Part shown: in pieces, positions 50,601 to 59,600 of the stretch
How positions within the stretch are numbered: the stretch's first letter is position 1
Layout: each line of letters opens with the position of its first letter
Source: Rana temporaria
Taxonomy: Eukaryota; Chordata; Amphibia; Anura; Ranidae
Reading direction: 5' to 3'
DNA length: 64,000 nucleotides
Assembly: GCF_905171775.1 (NCBI RefSeq)
Contig: NC_053491.1
Coordinates: 110,680,682-110,744,681 of the forward strand
Translations under genes and position numbers: made by a program
The notes under the pieces: model-generated
Told to the model about the DNA's origin: nothing
What the model saw: only the letters and a program-made list of their open reading frames with translations
Databases searched by the model: none

Positions 50601-53600
50601 CATCCAGTGTTGACAGCTGCTCACGCACCAACATTTGATCTTTTCTACCCACAGAGAAGTTTTTAACAAGCTGAAATCTCTCTGTTTGACAACAATTGCC
50701 TTCAGCGACTAGGCACCCTCATTATCACCCCCTTGGGGGGCAGAAACCAAAACGTTACAAGTGATGCTCAAACAAGTGCTATGGGTTTTTTGTCTGCTCT
50801 TTGACCACCCTTTGTAATAATTCGGGAAGAGTCAATCAATTGTATTTTATTGTTAGTTATTTGTAGCCTTGACTATGTATCGCTGTACAGAGTACAGAGC
50901 TACGAAGTTCTAGTCAGGAGAAATTTTGTCTTGGGTTGCAGTAAGATTCTTAGGACAGTTTCTGTGAGATATTATTTTGCCAAACTCTTAAGCCCTGTAC
51001 ACACGGGTTTCCACGGCGACAGGTAAGTATACACACTCTCGGGTTTATCGGCAGGAAAACACTGCCGAGAATCACGACGAGAAAATAGAGAGCATGTTCT
51101 CTATTTTTCTCGTCGAGATTTTAGGCAGTTTTCTTGACGAGAAACCTGAAAGCCTCTTAAGCCTCGTACACACGACCGAGTTTCTCGGCAAAAACCAGCA
51201 AGAAACTTGCTGGGATTTTTTTTTTGCCGAGGAAACCGGTCGTGTGTACATTTTTCGGCGAGGAAACTGTCGAGGATCCCGTCAAGCCAAAAAGAGAGCA
51301 TGCTCTCTTTTTCCTCGACGGGAATGGAGAAACTTGCCTTGTCGAGTTCCTCGACAGCCTAACAAGGAACTCGACGAGGAAAACGATGTGTTTCGCCCAT
51401 CGAGTTTCTCGGTCGTGTGTACAAGGCTTTCCACCTGCACAGTATACTCAGCAAGAAAGCTCTGCCAGCAGTTTTCTTGCTGGTTCTTGCCGAGTAAACC
51501 AAGCCTGTGTACGAGGCTTTAGTATGGGATCCAGATGAAACTTGGAGTAATGAGGTTGAAAAAATATATACTATTTGTGTGTGCTCTGGGAACTAGCAGC
51601 ATGTTATTAATTTACTAAGTAAAACATGTTAAAGCGGAATGAACCCTACTATCCTTAACAGCAGTAGTTTTTAAACTGCGGCCTGTGGGCAAGATGTGAC
51701 CTGTTGCTTGACTCTATCCGGCCCGTTATTCCTTCCACAGACACCAACAATGAGGCACTATACCAACCACTGACACCAAAGATGGAGCACTATTCATCCC
51801 ACCGACACCATAGATGGGACACTATTTCTCATACTGACATCATAGATGGGGCACGATTGCTCCCACTGGCATCATAGATGGGGCACTATTCCTCCCACTG
51901 ACACCATGGATGGGGCACTATTGCTTCCACCGGCATCATAGATGGGCCACTATTCCTCCCACTGACACCATGAATGGGGCACTATTGTTCCCACTGGCAT
52001 CATAGATGGGGCATTATTCCTCCCACTGACACCATAGATGGAGCACTATTGCTCTCACTCACATCACAGATGGGGCACTATTCCTCCCACTGACTCCAAT
52101 GATGGGGATTATTCTTTCCACTAATACCAATGATCTGTCACTAATCCTTCCACTAATGTCAATGATGGGGCACTATTCTTCCAACTAATATCAATGATGG
52201 GGCACTATTCCTCTCACTGACACCAGTATTGGGGCACTATTCATCCCACAGACACAATAGACGGAGCACTATTCCTCCCACTGCCATACTTTTAGTATGG
52301 GATCCGGATTAATTTGGAATAATGGTGTTGAAAAAAAAAATATATTATTTGTGTCTTCTCCAGGAACTAGCAACATGGAGTGAATTTATTAAGTAAAACA
52401 TCTTAAAGCGCAATGAACTCTCCTATATTTTACAGCAGTGGTCTCCACACGGTTGCCCATGGGCCAGTATTCCTGCCATTGACACCGACAATGGCACACT
52501 ATTCCTTCTACTGACACCAAAGATGGATCACTATTGCTCCTACTGACACCAATGATGGGGATTATTATTTCCATTAATGGTAATGATGGGGCACTATTCC
52601 TGCCGCTAATATTTATGATGGGGCTCTATTTGTCCCACTAATACCACTTATTGGGCACTATTCCTCTCCCTGACATCATAGATGGGGCACTATTGCTCCC
52701 ACTGGCATCATATATGGGGCACTATTCCCCCCGCTGACTCCAATGATGGGGATTATTCTTTCCACTAATACCAATGATCTGGCACTATTCCTTCCACTAA
52801 TGTCAATGAGGGGGCACTATTCTTCCGACTAATACCAATGATGGACAGTAAACTGGCCTTTTGCTTAGAAAGTTTGGAGACCCCTGCTTTACAGCCAAGG
52901 AAGCTGCCATCTTGGTCTCTGTTTGATCTGCAGTTGTCATGGTTTTGCAAATGATCCATTATGACATCAGCCATTTCATAGCCTAAGGCCCCGTACACAC
53001 GGCCGAGGAACTCGACGTGCCAAACACATCGAGTTCCTCGACCAGTTCAGCCCTGAAGCCGCCGAGGAGCTCGGCGGGCCGAGTTCTCCCATAGAACAAC
53101 GAGGAAATAGAGAACATGTTCTCTATTTCCTCGCCGAGGTCCTCGTCGGCTTCCTCGGCGAAATTGTACACACGGCCGGGTTTCTCGGCAGAATTCAGCC
53201 AGAAACTCGGTCGGAAGCTGAATTCTGCCGAGGAAACTGGTCGTGTGTACGGGGCCTCACAGTTTGTTTGAGAACACGAGAAACCGTGAAAGCTAGAACT
53301 CATGACCTTCTGTGAATATAACTGATTTGGGAAACTTTTAAGCCTCGTACACACGATCTGATATCTAATCCGATGGATTTTTTCGTCGGATATCCGATGA
53401 AGTTGACTTTCATCAGTCTTGCCTACACGCCATCAGTCAAAAATCTGACCGTGTCCAAACGCAGTGACGTAAAACACTACGACGAGCCGAAAAAAATGAA
53501 GTTCAATGCTTCCGAGCATGCGTCGACTTGATTCTGAGCATGCGTGGATTTTTGTCCGATGGAGTTCCACACAGACGATCAAATTTTTCTATAGTTTTTT

Positions 53601-56600
53601 TATCCTTAGGAAAAATGTAAAACATGTTCTATTTTTTTTCACTGATGGAAAACAAACCGATGGGGCCCACACACGATCGGTTTGTCCGATGAAAACGGTC
53701 CATCGGTCTGTTTTCATCGGACAAACCGATCATGTGTACAGGGCTTGCCAGTTAAAGTGTAAATCCAGGCTAAATCTATCAAATCTTTAATCTACTCTCA
53801 TCCCCCTTCAAACTCCTATTCTAACTACCCAGTGGAGGAAATATTTGTATACTTAACTATTCTGAGGGCACTCTGGTCCCATCACATGATTGGCTCCCAG
53901 CACCGGCTTTAGGGGAGAGGAGGGACAACGGACAACAGAATAAATCTATGGGTGACATCATTGTCCAGGTATTGCAGCTGTTGTCACTTGTCACTGCTCT
54001 CTCTTCTCCCCTAAAACCAGCCGCCCAGGAGATCACGTGACCGGACCTGAGAATAGGTAAGTTATGAAATATTTCTTCTGCAGGCTAGAAGGAGTGGGAG
54101 CAAATTTGATATTAGGTTTAGACCAGACTTCCACTTTAAGGCCGCGTACACACGACCGGTCCATCCGATGAGAATGGTCCGACGGACCGTTTTTTAATCG
54201 GTTCACCGTTGAAGCAGACCGATGGTCTGATTTGCGTACACACCATCAGTTCAAAAACCGATCGGGTCAAAACGCGGTGACGTAAAACACACGACGTGCT
54301 GAAAAAAATGAAGTTCAATGCTTCCAAGCATGCGTCGACTTGATTCTGAGCATGCGCGGGTTTTGAACCGATGCTTTTGTGTACTAACCATCGGTTTTGA
54401 CCGATAGTCAGCCGTCCATCGGTTCGATTTTAAAGCAAGTTCTCTAATTTTTGTCCGAAGGACAACAGACCAATAGGCCGTACACACTGTCGGTTTGGAC
54501 CGATGAAACTGAACTTCAGTCTGTTTTCATCGGTTTGGACAACCGTGTGTACGTGGCCTAAGGGTTTAGTTCCTGTTTCACATTCATCTTTCCATTTGGA
54601 TTTTAATGGTGATATGGTTGTTGAGTCCTCTAAATCAAACAATCTCGTTTATGTGCTTACCGTTTTTTTTTTTTAGAACAGTGAAGTGGTCTGTGTTCAA
54701 AAGACTTGTCTTCCTGTGGCCTGTGCTAATCCAGTGATGCTGCCTACAGAGTGTTGCCCTCGCTGTCCAACGGGTGAGTCTTTGGCCTTGGTCAGTACCA
54801 TTTATCAAAAATATGCAGACATGTACTGTTTGTGCTGTGCAAGTAAATGTGCCCATTTCAAGTTTAAAGTGTAACTATTATTTATTTTGGCCATCATTAG
54901 AATTTAACAAGGTGCAAATTACCTTTATACTTTTGGGTAATACTAAAAATATGTAAAAGTAAATGTAAAGCATATGTAAAATATAATCAATGTCAAAGGT
55001 TTGTGGACACACCTATATGAGCAATCTATTTAAAAACCATGGTTATTATTGTGCAATTGCTCCCACCCTCACCTCAATTACAGCCATAACAGCCTATGGG
55101 AAGTTATGGTCTTTCAGACCAAAAAATAAATAAAAAATTTGCCTGGTCAGGTACTTATCTTGGATGAGAAGGTTTACAATTGGAATTCCATTTGATCTCA
55201 GAGGTGTTCAGTCAGGTTGAGGTCACAGCTCTTTGCAGGCCACTCGAATTCCTCTACACCAAACTCACCAAACCATATCTTTATAGACTTAAAGGGTCAC
55301 TAAAGGAAAAATTTTTTTTGCTGAAATGACTGTTTACAGGGTATAGAGACATAAAAGTTAACTGATTCCTTTTAAAATGATTAAAAAATGAATTTAATCT
55401 ATCATATAATGTGCCTCTAGTTTCACGTTCGGTTTTAAAGGTACATACATGAAGTTCCGGGTGAGAGGTGAGTCGGGAAGACTCACAGAACAAAAACAAC
55501 AAATCCAGGGCAGTGTTTTGTTTTTAAAATTAATCTGATTGGTTCTGAGGAGTTTTAGACACACAGTAATGACAGCTTAGACCACCGTGAAAATCTCCCA
55601 GTACGATAGTTATAAGGAAAAAGACAACCAGGAAGTGTGGAGATCACAGCAGAATTACAGCTACTTCAAAGCAAAAACGAACAATGAGGACATGAAACCA
55701 GTACTGCAGTAAGGTAAAGGAAGCTATTTAGCTAAAAAAAAAAATTCCTTTAGTGACCCTTTAAGACAGGGTACAATCATGCTGCAACAGAAAAGAACCT
55801 TCCCTTTTGTATTCTGTAGCATTAAGGGTCCTTTCCCACTGGCTTTCTGTCTATCCTTTTTTTCATCTACCTGTTCACGGATGACAAACGCACAGCAATG
55901 CACTCCTATAGAAAAACAGATGTATACAGATTTTATCCTGAGTGCCCTTCACTTGGAACTTCTGAACTAAGTAATATGAAGGGGCCATTCAGTTTCATGA
56001 CATGCTATCCATAACCTTGTGCTGGTCTTATCTGGCTTTGTGCGTATACGGTACCTGGTATAAAAGGCTGGCTGTTGGATATAATGATAGTTTTTTCTTT
56101 TTATGTTATTTTCTCTGAAAGGTCAGACTTTAGACCAGCCTTTCTCAAGTTTTTTAACACAGAGGAACCTTTTTAATAACTTTCCGGTCTCAGGAAACCC
56201 CTGCTAAAAATGACTATATCTACAACTCAGGTTATATTAGTGTGATGGTCAGTGGGAAGAATGCTCCTTACACATGTGGTCACTGGGATGAATAACCCCC
56301 TTACAGATAGCTAAAAAGACCAATGGTGTCAGTGGCAACTTATCTGAGAGTCAGAAATTGCTCAAGGAACCCATATCAACCTCTGAAGAAACCCAAGGGT
56401 TCTGTTGAACTTGGTTGAGAAACCCTGCTTTATACCTTCTTCCACATGCAAGAAGGGAAATAAACACAAAAGTGGAAGCATAAATTGTAAATTAAATCCA
56501 AATTCCAGTTAAAACTTAAAGAGGGAAGAGGGCTAGAACATCTGCAGGTTTAGACCAGCTCTATAAAAAATAAAAAATAAAAGATTTTGGAATTGGGATA

Positions 56601-59600
56601 TAGGTTAAAGTGGAGGTTCACCCGGAAATACCACTTTTTACCCTTAGATTGATGCTCATTTTGTCTAGGGGAATTGGCTAGTTGTTTTAAAATCTAAGCT
56701 GTACTTACCGTTGTAGAGAGCGATCTTCTCCGTCGCTTCCGGGTATGGGCTGCAGGACTGGGCCTTCCTATTTTGATTGACAGTCTTCCGACAGGCTTCC
56801 GACGGTCGCATCCATCGCGTCACGATTTTCCGAAAGTAGCCGAACGTCGGTGCGCAGGCGCCGTATAGAGCCGCACCGACGTCGGCTTCTTTCGGCTACT
56901 CGTGACGCGATGGATGCGACCGTCGGAAGCCTGTCGGAAGACTGTCAATCAAGAAGGAACGCCCACTCCCGAAGACCCATACCCGAAAGCGGCGGAGAAG
57001 ATCTATCTCTACAACGGTAAGTACTGCTCGGATTTCAAAACAACTAGCCGATTCCCCTAGACAAAATGAGCATCAATCTACGGGTAAAAAATGTTTTATG
57101 GGTGAACTCCCGCTTTAAGTAAATACGATAAGTGTATTAAAGGCCCTCCTTGTAAAATGTGTCGCATTATAGCCCCAAAGGAATTATAGCACTATAACAT
57201 TCATTAGTAATAATGTGGATATAGAGTTTATGTTTTAATATGTAGTTGTTGAGACTTATGAAGTGTGATTACCCAAATACAATTGGAAATGCAGAATCTT
57301 CATGATGGCCATGGAGCTGGATTGCAGCCAACAGTTCTTTAGTCCCCAGATAAATGTTTGCTTTTTCACTCCATTCAGTGTTTCTCATCAATGGAGCACA
57401 ATTTTTACTTCCAGCACTTCCAAAAAAATTGTTGTCAGTGATCTATGCTGTATTGCTTTACTGTAGTGCTCATTTTTTGGTTTATGTGAATATTTATGTG
57501 TTCTGTTCTCATCTCCGTATGTGTGCTTGTGATGTAGGCTGCTCTGATGGTCATCTGGAAGGAGACGTATGGAAGAAAGATTCCTGTGTTAGCTGTATCT
57601 GTCAGGTATAATATAGTACAACCATGCTCATTTATTACAGTTGATGGGTATTAGTGTTACCTAAAGCAGCATGGAGTATCTTTGGTGCTGAACAGACATA
57701 ATAAATCATTCTGCAAAGTCATAGTTCTACTTTCTTGTACATAAAGCATTTAAAATTATTGGTTTGACTTTGATATGTTTGGCAGACTGCAGATTTAATT
57801 TGTGAGAATCCTATTTAAAACTAAAGATACATTTGCTTACTATAGGGGGGCTCAGTCAGGTGTATTTCTGAGGCATGTGACCAAAGCACTTGTGAACACC
57901 CTGTCATTCATCCTGGGAAGTGCTGCCCAGAATGCACCAACTGTGAATACCTGGGGCAGATCGTGAGGAACGGTGAAATGGTTCGGCCAGATCTGTGTAC
58001 AGCTTGTACATGTAGGGTAAGTAAAGAAATCATTAAAATATGTTAAAGCTGTACTACAGGAATTCAGCCACTTTGTAAAATGTGTTGGCTTAATTTTGGC
58101 TAAGTCCAAGGAGGTACATGCCACTTCATGAATGTATCTTGTTTATTTACATCTTACAAGTTTTACTAAGCGTTGGGAGTACAGTTTTTGCTATCCTCCC
58201 AGCGCTTTGACAGGGGAGATGTTGCTTTCTCACACAGAAGACAATCTGCCCTCCCCTCTCCTATACTGTCTGTTCACAGAAGGCTTTGTATTTTGTGAAT
58301 GGGTTCACATAATACAATGCTCTCCATGATTGGTCACAAGTTAAGGAGGGACAGGCAGAGTGTCCGCAAATACCTATCAACTGCAGAAGCTGAGACCTAA
58401 AGGGTCAGAGCACCATAAATATAGTGATAGCTATACTCTAAGTTGTAAAAAGAGATAAGTTCATGAGGTAGCATGCACCTCAAAGATCTTAATTCACAGT
58501 AATCCAGCACATTTTAGAAATCAGTTCAGTAAGTAAAGTGAATAATTGTGAGTAAGTGAGTAAATACAAAGCTATATACAGTATAGTAACTTCTGTGGGT
58601 AAGTTTACAAACTTCAAGATGAATCTAATTAATAGGAGTGGCTACAGCTAGAAATCCAAATGTTGAAATAAATATGTGATTTTGCATTTTGACCACAGAT
58701 ACTCCTAAACTGACTTAAACTGATGACTACATTTGTTGGCTTTTTCTCAGGCTTTTTTTGTTTATTTTTTATCTAGTAAACCTAAAAATAACACAATTCC
58801 TGTCCTTGGGTGTCTACTTTCACTCTTCCACTATACCTTTAGAGGGAGCCATGGTTGTCACCAAGACTGGACTTCAAATATGTCTCCTTTGTTCATTCTT
58901 ATTACATTGTGGCTGATGGGATTAATAGTTTGCAGAAGACGAGAGTGTTTGAGCTTTTTGTTAAGCTCACAGAGATTAACAAGAACACAAGGGGCCAGAT
59001 TCACGTAGCCCGGGCGCAGCGTAACGTAAACGATTTAGGTTGCACCGCCGCAAATTTTCTGGCTAAGTGCCCGATCCACAAAGCACTTACCTGGAAATTT
59101 GCGGCGGTGTATCCTAAATCCGTCCGGCGCAAGGCGGGCCAATTCAAATGGGGCGGGTACCATTTAAATTAGGCGCGCTCCCGCGTCGGACGTACTGCGC
59201 ATGCTCCCGACGCAAATTTCCCGACGTGCTTTGCGCGAAATTACGACGCGCCGACGTTTTGTGAATCGCGACGTGAAAAAAAGACTTGCGCTGGGAAAAA
59301 AAAAAAATTCAAAAGCGACGCGGGAAAGACAGGTATACTTTTACATGGTGTACTAATTTTACACTTTGTAAAAGGTGCCCTATCTTTGCGACGGCAAACT
59401 AACACTTGCGGTGACATAACGACGGGAAAAAGTTTTGTGGATCGCCATAACTGCTAATTTGCATACCCGACGCTGGTTTACGACGCAAACTCCCCCCAGC
59501 GGCGGCCGCGGTATTGCATCCTAAGATCTGACAGTGTAAAACTATTACACCTGTCGGATCTTAGGGATATCTATGCGTAACTGATTCTATGAATCAGTCG

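Larger units (their letters stand above)
45068..54676. other. Intron E-F, 9.6 kb
   Basis: No host exon recognised. Holds nested foldbacks (45410-46378), TTAA MITEs, a CTTTCACACGG MITE, the palindromic insertion P2 inside an older foldback (47618-49247), several GTACACAC-type foldbacks and a tandem segmental duplication (51519-52870). 49690-50990 is AT-rich single-copy-looking sequence with no recognisable feature. Confidence 0.8.
54774..57537. other. Intron F-G, 2.8 kb
   Basis: Holds a Tc1 relic split by a TTAA MITE (54985-55850), and a TTAA foldback at 56609-57114. 55860-56600 contains nothing recognisable apart from an AT-rich stretch. Confidence 0.75.

Noticed and set aside
51719..52850. 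Regular spacing resembling a CRISPR array
   Set aside because: Direct tandem repeat without unique spacers in a vertebrate intron.
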